Source: Lactarius indigo (taxonomy: Eukaryota; Basidiomycota; Agaricomycetes; Russulales; Russulaceae). From it: DNA of 64,000 nucleotides. The stretch lies in contig JAFKAC010000013.1 of assembly GCA_025766275.1 (NCBI GenBank), forward strand, positions 744,001-808,000, in the 5' to 3' direction. The notes below the pieces were generated by a model. The model did no database searches and had not been told where the DNA came from. It worked only from the letters and a program-made list of their open reading frames with translations. How positions within the stretch are numbered: position 1 is the stretch's first letter; every line of letters begins with the position of its first letter. Positions 1-12,715 of the stretch are shown here, piece after piece. The position numbers were made by a program, and so were the translations under genes.

Positions 1-1902
1 AAGTCCCGTCTCTAGTGTTGGTGCCGGGTCATCCCAGAGTGTGTCCCAGCGAATAGTCGCAAAGAATGGGTGCGCGCGCAATTCCTCCATCGAATAATCG
101 CTCCCAGCTAGACCAGCGCCTAATCGCTCCAGTGGATCACGTACCTATGCCGACAATCCATGAGCACAAATTGACAAATTAATTCAGGGTGAAGCGCACC
201 AGGAGGCGTCGCACGAGGTCGGCAGCTTCTGGATCGAAGCCCTCAGGAAACGTGTAGTCAAGCTGCTTGATCTTTTGCCATGTCAAATACTCGGACAACC
301 CTTGGAACGCGAATCGACCAGCGATCATTTGGTATAGCACACAACCCAGTGCCCATAAGTCCGAACTAATTCACAAGCAACATCAGCCATACCGCGAATA
401 AGCAATCAGCTGAATGGATGTGCCATACCTCTTGCTAGTCTCATTTGCTTCGAGCAACTCCGGAGAGACGTATTGCGCGGTACCGACAAATGTCTTGGTC
501 GCACGCTCGGCTAGAACGATAACATGAGGCCTTTTCGCCATCCACGAAATGAAGAAGAAACGAACGTGGCACATCGATTAATTTCCCGGTTCCAAAGTCC
601 GTAACTTTGATTCGGAAGTCATCGTCCAGCAGCAAGTTTTCCGGTTTGAGGTCGCTGGCAACGGGGATCAACAAGTGGGGAACAGTAAGGGAGCGACACG
701 TGCGAACCGGTGGATGACGCCACGTAAATGCATGTAGTCGAGGGCATCAACAAGCTGGGCAGTATAGTATCGTGCGCATGTCGTTGACAGTGAGCCCATG
801 CGCGAGATCCGACTTTGGAGTTCTCCGTTACGTGCGAGGTCAAGGACAAAGTCTGGGCAAGGTGTCAGCAGGCAGCTACTCAGAACCCTTGTCAAGTAAA
901 GAAGCGATGTAGGTCTCCAAAGGCATGCACACGAGGACCCACAGACACCAAAAGTGAAACGTATCGCCCGAAGTGACGTGAACATTCTCTTTCAGGAAGC
1001 CACGACGATCGGTTTGTCAACCGAGCACGGGAGAGAGGGCATGAGTATCGGGGGCTTGTTGCCCAACGATACCGAAATGGACGGCGCGGTTGCAACCAAT
1101 TACGGTACGCAGGGTGGGTGCAGGAAGCGAGCGCCTACTGGAGGCAGTCCGAGGGGACGACGATCGCGACGGAAAATCTTCGGTAGTAGCCAGAGGACCA
1201 CGGTCGCGACGGCCGGCTACCACTTGACGGACAAGGTAAGAGAAAGTGGAGACTCACAAAGACTCCAATCATCTTGGAAAGCCCAATGTAAACGCACGAT
1301 GCCCGGATGACCAGAGCCAAGGCGGACGAGGGTGTTTTTTTCAGCGAGAGCGGTGTTGAGCTTGTTGTTGCGCTTGAGGTGACCCTTGTCAAGGACCTTG
1401 ATGGCATATTCTTGTCTCGTTGCGCGGTGAGTGCCATGTATCACCTATACGATCAGTAGCATGTAAGCAAGGCGGTGCGAGGTGGAGAAAGTGACAAAGA
1501 GAGAAAGCGCACAGTGGAGTATGATCCTTCGCCGAGGATGTCACCGAATTCGAAATCGTCTGCGCTGAGACGACCATTCGCTGAGCTACTGCGAGACTTG
1601 GACTTTGAGTTGGCGCGAGAGCGACCGGCAGGTGAATCTATAGGCTGATCCGCGATGCCGAGCTCGCGGGTGATGTAAGCGGGGGGTCGAGACGCCTTTG
1701 GAGTTGGTGGACCCCCAGGGCTCCGAGAGCGAGGTGAAGAGAATGTTCGTATTGGGCGGGGACGAACGGGGAGAACTAGGGAGGTGGTGGAACTAGACGA
1801 GGAGGAGGAAGATATGACCGATGCATTTCGACTGAGGTCAGCCAAGGAGGGCTTGTGAGTTGGTAGTTCAGGCGAAGGAGTTGGCGGTTCGACGGTGATC
1901 AT
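1..1902 (-). CDS. PDK1: PDK1-type AGC protein kinase (3' part missing)
   Basis: Serine/threonine kinase of the phosphoinositide-dependent kinase 1 family (yeast Pkh1/2, fission yeast Ksg1), which phosphorylates activation loops of other AGC kinases downstream of sphingolipid/TOR signals. The Ser-rich N-terminus (about 125 residues) is followed by the glycine loop GEGSYST, the lysine in YAIKVLDKGHL, HRDLKPENLLLDDD, the DFG-type motif VTDFGTGK, the PDK1-typical FVGTAQYVSPELL and SDLWALGCVLYQM. Exons on the minus strand: 1902-1513, 1444-1258, 852-707, then about four more, with short introns inside the HRD motif, after IDVP, after ETSK and after RRLL. The reading frame is open at base 1, so the PH-type C-terminus lies outside the window. 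The intron at 1257-853 is far longer than the others. Start ATG at 1902 is the only Met before the conserved domain and is preceded by a pyrimidine-rich leader. Family assignment is firm; exact small-exon limits are inferred. Confidence 0.9.
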
Positions 1903-1924
1903 ATTTGGGTCAAGGCACAGTCGA

Positions 1925-2010
1925 ATTTCAGTTAAAAGGTCGGGTCGAAGCCGAGGGAAAAGGAAAAGGAAAAAGGGAGGGGGAAGGAAAAGGGAAAAGG
2001 CGAGTCAAGG
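1925..2010 (-). promoter_or_regulatory. CT-rich leader upstream of the PDK1-type kinase
   Basis: On the plus strand this is an almost pure purine run (repeats of ggaaaa), so on the coding strand it is a long pyrimidine tract directly 5' of the start codon. CT-rich stretches just upstream of coding sequence are common in filamentous fungal promoters, near the transcription start. No TATA box is seen here. The assignment as core promoter/5' UTR is inference from position and composition. Confidence 0.45.
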
Positions 2011-2104
2011 TCGAGGTCAATTCGATTTCAACGCAGGCAAGCAAGCACTAGTAATTGCGTCACGTGACCCTTCCGGAATCAAAAATGCTCTGAGGAGGAT
2101 TTGA

Positions 2105-5100
2105 CTAACAAAAAATAATTAAAATATTACCCGAATCGGGACCCGTGTCTAGAGTGTCCAGTGCCGAGACTCTCAATCGCCCCTTCTCACACACCCTGTA
2201 CAGCCACGTTGCGCAGGTCCAAGATGTATGCGCGTCCCGATCGAACTGGAACCAGAACAACTAGAACTATAACTAGAAACAATGCCCTTCATTCCTCCAC
2301 ACAACAACACCCAACTGGCCACCCCTACGGAAATGCTGTGTCACCCTCTCTTGATGCCTCGGATCGAGTTCCGGCTGACGACGTGAAACCCGGTATGGCC
2401 ACACGCATACATCATCATAACGGCATATTCTCGCCCGGGCGTTTTGATGTTGATTGCATGATGTCAAATTTCTCCAGATTACCCCACATACTTTCCGCAT
2501 CTTTCTCTAAATTCTCTCGCTCGCGCCACAGCCGAAGTACAGTACTAATTGAGCCTTCATCTATCGAAGATAGTAAAGGATTGAGCGTGCTGTACAGGGC
2601 CAAGGCCAAGTCCATTATCCCGATCGCTCTTAGGTGCTGCGGTACGGACTTTTCCTCATTCGGCTTAGCGGTCGGCGGCACAACCACAGACTGTCACCCC
2701 TTCGTTCTGTGGGCGTTCGGTACCTATGACGAAAGGCACATCATCATCCTCTCCCCACTCGTGTGAACACGCCCGGCGGCTTCTGTATGCGTCACCAAGG
2801 TCTTGTTTGCACAAACAACAGACTGGGTCGTCTCACATGACTCAGCCAAGGAAACAAAGAAACCACCGGAACACGTATTGTCGCCTCCGGCGCCGCAAAC
2901 CATGGCACCACCGCTGTCACCCCCCTCATGTGTGCATCCCCTTTCTGCAATATTGCATCGTCTTCCTCTATGAGATGCCCGGCACTAACAATTTGAATTT
3001 TCCAACGTGAGATAGTTCAACTCAACACCTACAAGGCACGCCCCAGCGCGCAGAGGGACACTGTGCTCGACGCGCGCTCTATTTCTTCCGGAACTTCTCG
3101 AAACGTGTACCATCTCCAGGGAGGCAATCAGCTCTACGTGTCCCTATGGCATTTTATTTTGGTTTGGGGGAGGGGGGAGACTACCCCGGAACTTAGCACG
3201 ATGGCCACAGGTGACTTTGACGCACCGAACCTTAGGAAATGTGCGGCTTTTGGGCACGCCCCAGCCCGAAACACGAATGACAGGGCGTCCGTCCTATAGC
3301 CTCCGATCAGGTTTGTTCCGCAGCGCTACCGCTCATGAGACTTGCGTTCCCGCATCCCTGACAGTGGGAGGACTCAGTGACACACCACACTTTCGGCCGG
3401 CTCTTATTCCCGCAACGTTTTTATTCTCCTTATTTCCCCAGGGCTGCTGTCACATGTTCCCGGCTTACCAACTTTCCATCTGTTTTCTCCGTATCATTTG
3501 CACCCGCACGTGTCTCCGCTGCAGAGACGCCGCACTTTTCAATATATTCCACCCTGCCGCGGCTACGACAGCCCGACACATCAAGAAGGCGCAAAAAGAT
3601 AGGGTGGTGGCACAAAATGTCATACGAAGTCACATTCCCCTTCAAACGAAAGAGAAGATGCCGCCTTTCAGCGTATAACAGGCATCATACGTGATCCGAA
3701 ATAACACGACGTGCTCTTTGTAAGCACCAGCACAGTGCAAACCGGCGATACCACCCTCCGTGACAACAGCAAGCCCCGTTCTGTGCGGATCAACCTCCGG
3801 CCGCAAAAGTGCTGAGGTGTGCCCCGAACTCCGCCTCCGGGACCGCGTAGTATCCCTTTGAAAGGGGGAGAACAGAGCCGCTCCGAAATCCGTACCAACT
3901 CAATAGAAAATAGCGCATGGTGAGAAAAACCCTTGATTTTAGGTGAAGTGGGGTAATCAAGTGATTTGACAGGAAGAGATGCAAATCGCACAGCGTCATT
4001 TGAAGCCGCGGCGCCCGAGTCGTGCCCAGAGACAGCATTACACCGCTGCCGATTGTCGCGTGAACGATAGCATTGTACCCCACTGGCTTGGCATAGCCCA
4101 ACCCCAGCCTCGGTCTTCGTCCCCCCCCCAAAAAAAAAAGACAAAAAAATTGGAAAGTAGAGGAGAGAAAGACTGGCCCCACAACTGCGAATGGTTGAGT
4201 AGGCTAGTCGTGTTCGTCCTCTCCTTTGTTTTCGTTTTTGTTTGTCGGCCGAGCACGAGGCGAGTCGGATGAAGTGTGACGTACGACGTACGGCCACAAA
4301 ACCGACAGGAAAAAAATGTCGTCACCGCATGTCGCCTGTCGTAAAATGGTGTCGGTCTCGACATAGCGATGTATTACAGTATTCCTTGGCAATAATCGAC
4401 CGCGGGAAAGCGACGTTTTGGCACGTGCAGGATTGGTCGGGAAATGTATGGAGCCGTGAGACCCGTGGGGAATGGGCGCGGTCGCACCACGCAGCGAGGT
4501 AATTTTACCGGCCCCGGGTGCAGTCCGATTCGGGAGGTACGGGGGCCAGGTCCCTCTGGCTCCACGCGGTGGGGCAGTGCGGCGCGGAACATGGACCAAC
4601 ACGTGCGCCAATCCCCCGCGTGGGCCCGACTTGTGTTGCCTTGGTGGCGCACGGTGCCGAGAACGCCTTGAAGTACTATACTGTAATACGACACAAAAGG
4701 AGTTCGCGGCCTGAGAAGGGCAAGGCACACGACGCCTCAGGCGTACCTTGTCTGTGTTCCTAGACATCGTGGAAGGCAGGTGAAGTGATGATGACATATT
4801 GGGCACGCACGGTGGTAGCAGCGCGGTGGGGGGGTATTTGCATACATATTTGCAACTGCGTGCCTTAAGGTGAGGTCGCGCGAAGGCACAGGGGCCCGGG
4901 GCCGCTATTCATCCGCGCGTAAGTCCACCAAAGGAACAGTATGTACCTCCATGTAAGCTTCAGGCTCGCACCGGACGGTGAGCGGTACCACCTGGCGGTC
5001 GGCCATGCGAAGGTGTCAGTTCCCAAACGCCAAGTGACCTTGATTATCAACTGAGCACCGTCAATACGAGACGCGCAAGATAGTAAGAGGAGCGGCGCTT

Positions 5101-8100
5101 TGATGTGACGACCCTACTTGGAGGGATCCAGAGGATTGCTTGCAGAAGTTGTGCATCGAGCCGATGCGGAGAAATATGTGGGTAGAGGAAATATGCTCGC
5201 ATAGTCCTGCCATTGCACTGCAGTTCTGAGTATCATTGAGACGAAAAGAAACGAAGCGAACGACGGAAGTACGCGCGCATGCATGTATGCGTTCATACAT
5301 ACGGTACGCCGACACCCACGTAACCATCCGCGGCAAGGCCCTTGCCGGGATACAAGCAGAATAATCATACTTGTATGCATGCCTTGGGCGCTGTACGATA
5401 TACCGATAGGTCAGCCGTATCACGATCGCCACTTGAGAGGGGAAGCGAGCAAACATTACACTTGTGAATGTAGAAGGACTCACTGGGCGACTCCTAGGTT
5501 ATCTCGTTCCTGCGTGGGTAGGACACGTCAACTGGGACCAGACGTGGTCGACGGCTAAGGGGAAATCCAATTCACATACCTAATGCCAGTGGAATGTTGG
5601 AACAACTACATCATACTCGTATCACACATGGAACGGTGAGCGACGTATGTATGCGAGCATGGCCATGAGCATACTTCCGCTAGTCGACATACGCTGCTCG
5701 CAAGAGTTGCTCCCGACCACACGTAAATAATGACCCCACCACGACAGTTGTAGGAATTTGGGAATATATGTAGCGGTTGTTGTCGTTACGACAAGGAGCA
5801 AGTGTTCTGGAATCCGGATCGCTACTCAATGATTCCCGATCTGCGTTGTGTCAAAAGAAAGCACAGAGACGGATCGCGCACAATCTAATTTCAGAAGAGC
5901 GCGTTGAAGTAGCAGTTAGTAGAGGATAGCGGTAGACTTCTGCGTCTGGTAGTTGCACTCCACACGCGCAGGTATTTTCATGGGCTCAGATGCGGTGGTG
6001 GTATCGTACGCTCTGCGCATAGTTGTTAAGGCACGATACGAGAAACTTCCAGGACGGTCAAGGTTTTCGTGACGGCTGTCAAGTTGGATGAGTACGCCGG
6101 TAGTAAGACTTGTTCATTAGTGACCCCTGCGCTAAAGTTGAGTTTAACAGCTAAGGTCGATTGGACGCCGATTATAAACCCTGGGTCATAGTAGCCCCCT
6201 TATGCGCAGGGCGAACCCGACACCAAATGCGCCTTGAGGTTATTGACGGCAGCGCGCTTCCCATCACTGGCCATGAGAGCGGAGCCATGGAGTCGGCCAA
6301 TCGGAAGGGCGGTGTCTACTTGCCCTCCCCCGGTAGGATGCATATACTGAAAGGGGTAACGTAAGGCCCAGGCGTACGATTGCGATTGGAGAAGGGTGAA
6401 AGTCCAGAAAGGGGAGAGAACAAACGCGTCGGTTCTTCTTCGGGGAAACGCCTTCCTATGCTTGTTAGATGATGTCAAGGGCTCGCGGCATTCAAGTTCT
6501 TTTGCTGGTAGCCATTATCTCCTTCCGGGTCTCCGCCGCGCCGTCGTACTAGTGCAGGGCAATTGTGTGCCTCTTCTGCGGCGCCGTTCGTCCACTATCT
6601 TATCGGCGAAGGATTCTTCTTGATGCCCGTCGATGGTTACAAGTTCCGCGGGGAAGTGGGCGTGCGGGAAATAGTGAAATAGTGTGTCGTCATTCTCCTT
6701 GAAGGGTTGTACACTTCCGAGGAGCGCAGAATGTTCCCGAGTTTTCTAGTAGGTCGCATGACAGTAGAGGTGACGTGCGCCCCCATCGAACCCCACTATT
6801 CGATATTCAAAGTTCATGTTGTCGCTAACGCCAGAAGCAAACTGGCATACATTACAGGCACGCACCGTTTGGCTGTATGGAGACGACGTACATGTTTAGG
6901 CTGCGTTGTGAATTTCATAAGCCTTTCAAACAGATGTGGTAAGACGCAGTCGAAACGTCATAGTTACCCTAAAGACCAACATACCTCCATTAATCCAATC
7001 ACGAATTGTCCAAGGCCGCGAGCAGCTGGATTGACCGAGCAAAATCCATTCCATCAGGTTTATCAGTCGGAAGTCGGAACACTGGTTCTTGCATCTCTTG
7101 CGTCTACGTCGCGCTGGACCGCATGCTCTTGAATAGCGATGCTTCGATCCAACCTTCGATCGTTCATACTTTAGAAAGGTTCAAAGGACATAAGCTCGGG
7201 AACCTTGGTTTACGAAGGCAAGGCTGGTCTTTTTAGCCTTTTCACCCCTCTACAACAGCAGTCCTGGGGATTTAAGTTAAGCTAGCAGAAGTGCGGATAA
7301 CACCAGTTTCGATAGCGTAAGATTCTCAGGGTCTTTACAAAACGCAGCGTCGGTGTTGGCTACAAGCAATCTTAACATTGGTGGCCGAGGGAACCCCAAG
7401 GCGCACAAAGATGGATTGAAAATTAGTAGCTGGCACTAAGTCAAGCGACGAAAGACAAGCACCGCGACCTTAAATTTTCAGGTTTCTCATGGAGGTCGGC
7501 GAGACCGACATGCCATTGTGGACATCGTCGATACTCTTGTAACTCATTATCTGATACACCACGGAGAGGGTATTCGACTGTGTCCTGAAATCGTTGAGAA
7601 GTAGGAAACTGCTGAACATTACGCACCTAGGTCTTGTGCCCTATACAACAGACGTCATTGGGCAAAAGCCATGCCCCGAAGTCATCGATTTTGGCGGTTG
7701 GTTCTTCTCCGACAGGGCCTCGCTCCTTGACGGCCTCTATGTCAATGGTTTGCCGTCTTCAAGTAGACCCTTTGCAACAAAGTGGAGCGGAGGCTTCGAG
7801 AAGCATTGCATCTGAGGAAATACAATGTTTTGTCTCGTCTTCCGGAAGCGTACCTTCGGAAATACTACTCCACTGCACACCGAGAACACGCCAGCCCAGG
7901 TACTTGACAAAGTCCAAGAGATGAAAGCTGAAGGGTTTAGTGAAGCAAACCACACATGACCCGCTCCGAAGTTGATCGCAATCGCATCACGATGTCGTAG
8001 AGCGCCAAAACACCACGTAGTTAGAGCCTTAGCACAAAACGATTAAAGGGGCCCCAAGTATAAAACCAGTAAGGACACGCAGCCGCGATACACATGACCC

Positions 8101-10901
8101 AGAAACGGTGATACGGAGCGCCAACCAAAGGTGCTCGGCGGAAGCGATACGTGTCACAGGAGAGCGTATCGCGAGTGCGACACCTAAGAGGCCGCTGAGA
8201 AGTTGCCATAAATGGTCCTAAGAAGCGTTCTCGGAAATAACGACGACGCCACCAGTGACTGCGCTTTTGGAGCCAAGTCATGTGGAAACTGTCGAGAGAC
8301 AATAGTGCGCGCGCACACACGCGCTCCACAAAACCCTATAGCACGATGGTCACCGGAGCAGGAGCACGAGTCCAATCTTGAGCACTAGTGGGTTGTAAAT
8401 CGTCTTGTGATGGCTCCGGTGATCCACGATGCCATGCGGAACACGTTTTGATACGGTTTAATGATAGGATCATCTACAAAACGTGCAACAGATGGCTGAG
8501 CGTATTATGCTACTCCCTATGCCAGGCTATCAGCGCAAAGGACTGCACTGGCAGGTGATTGCTTCGAGCTTTTGATAACTTTACTTGGAGATCGGCACAG
8601 CGGTGCAAGGCAGCACTTTTTCGCCGTGCTCGTACCGTACTACCCGTGGGCTAGACCCACTAGAGGCTGTTCTTCCTTTCTCTTGTTTGCAGTTGTGTTC
8701 TCGCATCTCCGATTTTGGGAGCCGAGGAAAGGTGGTCTAGGCTCGATTGCGCCACAGGAGCGTGAAACGGCGCAGATCGGCCAGGGGGATGACAGCGATA
8801 AAAATAACGGCGCGTACTACTACTAGTCAGCCCGTAACGGACAGGTTCACAGTTTTGCGAGTCGCAATATGGGCCCGGGTTTGTAGTACGCCCGCGCATT
8901 CGCGGCTAGTCAATGAGATGGGAAAGCAGGGGGTCGATGATTTGCAGTTAGCGGCGCAAAGTTGAGGAGTGAATCTAAAAATAAATTAAAAGGTTAATCG
9001 CACCCGGAGAGCCTAGAGCAAGAACGGAGCGCTCTGAAGGGTTCCGAGTCAGAGCGTCTGTGGATGTTATTAGTGCAAAGCACCCCCCCCACATACGCAA
9101 CGCAAAACAAAACACAAAAGAACGACACAGATGGCCATCACCGAGGGTATACTACTGTATACCGACTGCCCGTGGAGGAGGCCGACTCGGACATTAAGCG
9201 CCGCGGCCGAGGACCAAGAACTCCGAGGCGGGTCAAAAACAACACAATGAGGCCTAATGAGGTTCTGATGCTCCACTTCGCGCGAAAACGACATTCGTAC
9301 ATTATTTCAATGATGCGAATATATGTCAATCCGCGCGAACGCAACCCTATATTTTTTTAAAAAAAAGGTGGGCACCACGCAGCAACGCGCCATGCGTCCC
9401 GCGGAGCTCGACCGCTGCTATGCAACGCAATTGTGTGTCTACAAATACCTCTTGAAGCCCAGAGCGTTCGAATCCATCAATTCGCGTGCCCTAACTTACA
9501 TGTGTTATCTATAGTATGCGCAGACCGCAGTCGGTGCTGTGATGAACAATCTTGTTTATGTAACACTATCTCCCTCTTAATGCATCCCTTTATCTTTTGA
9601 GGAGCCCCTTTCTAGAGAAGCTCAAAAAAATTTCATATAGTTGGAATGCTACTACTTAAAATGCACAGCCAGCACAGCAATGTATCCACCGCCGTGAGAG
9701 AAACATTGTGAGTCGGCGGTGCCGAATAAAGGATCAGAACACCATGTGCCCAGCAACGTGTACCGGCACACCATCGGCGTATAACTCAACTCCAGTGCCA
9801 ACGTTTCTATGATATGCCCAACCAGACATGAGACCTCTGTGTTACGAGACGGCCACACGTGCCAGATAATTTCAGACGAGTGTTACGAGAGACGGACTTC
9901 GCCGACTGACAAACCCTCCTGGCAGTTCGCACATGCCCTCACCCAAATCGTCCGCCGACATGGGAACGAATTCGCCCATACGGGCATAAAAGCTTAAGTT
10001 TGTTCTGCTTTTTTATCACTTGGGTCGTTGGGTCGCCCTCGTGGCCTTTCCTCTCCTGGGAACTTCCATTTACATTTACACCTTTCTATCTGTTCGGAGG
10101 GGGGAGAGGGAAGAAGGGAAGCTGCTGCGGACACAAGCCGGCGAGTTTTGCCCTTTTGTTTCGACATTTGACTTTTTCCGCTCCTGGCTTGTTGGAAAAG
10201 TGCATTGGCACGTCGTCGTTATCGTCAACACCAGGTATCTCTCTCTCTCTCTCTTTTTTTTTTGTTCCTTTTGGAATTCCATTTTGCACGTGTCGCACTG
10301 TGATACAATGGGCATAATACGATGTTGGTAGGTGTGCGGTCCCTCTCGGGCGTTGACAGGCAGCATGGACGTCTAGGCACATATCGTATCGTATACAAAT
10401 ACCCCCGTTGAATGAAACGCCTTCGGTGATCTACGTGTTGTCCTTGCGTGCCCATACTCGTATGGGAACGAGCGGAGGAACAAAAAAAAACAACAAAAAA
10501 AACGCAAATGCAAAACAGGATAAATTTGCGACGTGAAAGCGGGCATACGGTCGGACTTCGCGGTGGTTCTTCTTCTCCTTCCTTATTTTGTTCGTTCGTC
10601 TTTCGTCATTATTACATGGGCCAGGGGAAGTGTGAGTAGTACAGCAATAAGGAATTCGAGACATTGGAATGGGTAACCTCGATTGGTGTGCGCGTGGAAA
10701 CATGAAGCGAACAAATGGGCCGAAGAAGAGTAAGGGGGGTAAGTACAACCAAAGGCCGGACAGCAAAAAAAGCAATCAAATACTGTACAGTCTGATGCAA
10801 AACGCATAAGAAAAAAAAAAAAGGAAAGAATGTTATAGACAGTACGGATGACATGAAGAATCCTTGCCAATTTGGGTGGGCTTCGAACAGCCTTCTAGAT
10901 A
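2105..10901. other. Long stretch without recognisable genes
   Basis: About 8.8 kb with only short scattered open frames, none longer than about 200 codons and none resembling a family I know. Codon use is not gene-like, and no splice-linked conserved motifs, terminal repeats or reverse-transcriptase/transposase motifs were found. It holds a few homopolymer or simple tracts (a C9A10 run near 4120, a CT microsatellite running into T10 near 10236-10262, A/T runs near 9353 and 10480-10500). It could be old decayed mobile DNA, or hold a noncoding transcript or small lineage-specific genes. The sequence alone does not decide. Confidence 0.5.
10237..10262. repeat. CT microsatellite followed by a T run
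   Basis: A (tc)n run of about seven units runs directly into a run of ten T. It lies in a T-rich noncoding stretch about 650 bases downstream of the 3' end of the minus-strand Ser/Pro-rich gene. Likely length-variable; no function is implied. Confidence 0.7.
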
Positions 10902-12586
10902 CTATGCGCCGCCGCGTCGGCCGCCGCGCTGCGTTGCGTCGCGCGCACGCACGACACGAGCATGGGACTCCCGAATCGGGCTACGCCACTGCAGGATCGT
11001 GAAGTGCGGCGTCACGTACGGCGGCGGGAGGAGCGAATGCACAGTCTCCGGCTGCGCGTGATGATGTGCATTCTGCGACGGGAAGTGCACAACGAGGGGA
11101 GGTGTCTGCGCAGTCGACACTGCCGCCGCGGCCGCGGCCGCAGCAGCAGCTGCTGCTGCAGAGGTAGCCGAGGGGCCGCGGGTTGAAGGGAAATGCGCGA
11201 GGGACGAGAAGACGGTGGAGGACGAGGCGGTGGAGAGTGTGGACGTGGTGCGTGCGCGCTCGATGGGCGTGAGGGGCTGCTGCTGTATAGGGAGCGTTGA
11301 GACTGAGCGAGCAGAGGACGTCGAGGGGCGGCGGAATATCGCGCTTGAGAAGTGCGCGCCTGGGGAGCCTGTCGCCTGCGGTGGGGTATGCACTGTGCGG
11401 ATGCTCGTTGGGGACGAAGAGGCTGCGTGGAAGGGCGGAGACGAGGACAGCTGCACCTGTGCGGCATCTGGCGTTACCTTGAGCGGCGCGAGGTGTCCAT
11501 GGCCGAAGGACTGACCGCGGATGAGGGGGTGCGGGCGGAGAGCGTGGGTGTGGTCGGCTATGAGCGAGCGCGTGGACGCTGGACGGGCTTTGGTGGACGA
11601 ATGGCGATCTGAGCGCGGGGAGGTCGGCGTTGGAGGCTCTGTGCGAGCACCGCTTATACGGGGCACTGTCTCCGGTGTACGTGGCGGCGATGTCGGAGAC
11701 CGCGAATGCGGCTGGTCTAGAATATGTGAAGGCGGACGGCGGGGCTGTTGTAATGGGGATGGTTGGGTGACATCTTGCGGGGTGGTGCCTGGTGGTTGTG
11801 AAGATGGATGTTTGGGCTGCTGCTGGCGGTAGGGCTCCTGTTCTTGCGGTGGATGTTGTAACGGCGAGGGTATTCGTGCTGGAGGAGCTGCGACGGGAGG
11901 TTGACGCACGGTGAAACCGTTCGTCTGCACGCGCGGACGGGGTTGTGTGGGTTCTGCACGCGGAGTAGTGCTAGGAACAAATGCGGCGTTCTGACCGTTC
12001 CCAGCAGCGTCGACGGGGGTAGTTGGAGACTGCTGCTCTTGCGGTGTTTTCCTACCTGAACCCTCGTCACCGGACGCGTCGTCTAGGGGCGTCGCCGCGC
12101 CGCTCTCGCTTGAGACCCACTCGTCCTCGTCATCGCTCGCCACGGTCGATGCCGCGATGGTAAAGCCGGCTTTGGGCTTTCCGCCCCGGGATGGGGGTGG
12201 GTTCGTCGCGGCGCGACGCGGTGCGGCACTGGGGACATGCTCGCGTGATTGCACGCGCACAGTGCTCCCGGTTCGCAAGACATTCGTACGTCCGGCAGGC
12301 TGTCAGAAACGAAGTTGAACGTCAATAGTTCATGAAGAGGTAATCCGAAGAGAGAAGCAAAGGGTGACGTGAGCGAGCTCCACGAGTTCGGACGTGCTGT
12401 GGGGGTGACGGAGGGGAAACGGTGACACACCTCAAAAGTGTGGCTGGTGCGTCTTGCCTTATCGATCTTAGGCAGGACGGGCTCCTTTTGAGTGAGCTGG
12501 AGGTTGAGAACGACCTTGGAAGAGCCCCCCGAGGAGCTTCTCGAGTGTGTGCGGGCGAGAGTCGGTCGGTGAGCTCTTGTCGGCAT
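10902..12586 (-). CDS. Ser/Pro/Ala-rich regulator, possibly Mks1/DUF3295-like
   Basis: Two exons, 12586-12431 and 12299-10902, give 517 residues. The N-terminus is basic and Ser-rich, with a conserved-looking VVLNLQLTQKEPVLPK segment. After the 131-nt intron come the segment GGKPKAGFTIA and the acidic motif DDEDEWVSSESGAATP. The remainder is low-complexity Pro/Ser/Gln/Thr sequence with a 14-residue poly-alanine tract near 11140-11180. No catalytic domain, signal peptide or membrane segment is visible, so a nuclear or cytosolic disordered scaffold or transcription regulator is likely. The acidic motif and low-complexity layout remind me of the fungal Mks1-type (DUF3295) negative regulators of nitrogen/retrograde signalling, but this rests on memory of motif style and is tentative. 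It is divergent from UTP6 and shares a 129-base promoter with it. Confidence 0.6.
11125..11185 (-). repeat. Poly-alanine GCC/GCG repeat inside the Ser/Pro-rich protein
   Basis: A GC-rich trinucleotide-type tract (gccgcggcc... and gcagcagct...) encodes about 14 consecutive alanines flanked by Ser and Val on the minus strand. It mixes several alanine codons, which suggests an old, partly stabilised expansion rather than a pure slippage run. Confidence 0.7.
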
Positions 12587-12715
12587 TATCTGGTTTGGTG
12601 TACGATTGAAAAGAGGGGGAAAGCAGCCAACAAAGCCTCGAACCTTTTTTTCCTCAAATATCCGGGCCGGCCAACACCGTCTCCACTTGTTCCGACCGAT
12701 AACATCACAACAAAC
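12587..12715. promoter_or_regulatory. 129-bp shared promoter between divergent genes
   Basis: The start codons of the Ser/Pro-rich gene (minus, 12586) and UTP6 (plus, 12716) are only 129 bases apart, so both 5' UTRs and core promoters must fit or overlap here. No TATA box is seen. The interval contains an A-rich patch and a run of seven T. Co-regulation is inferred from spacing only. Confidence 0.6.

Noticed and set aside
2161..2766. 201-codon open frame on the plus strand, with a 90-codon frame on the opposite strand
   Set aside because: Neither frame shows a recognisable family; both starts are uncertain. Kept as unexplained rather than called as a gene.
4204..4806. 200-codon open frame on the minus strand
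   Set aside because: Arg/Pro-rich by-product of GC-rich sequence, no conserved motif, no supporting splice or promoter signals.
9464..9480. gttcgaatcc resembling a tRNA T-loop
   Set aside because: No matching acceptor stem, D-arm or anticodon arm could be built around it.
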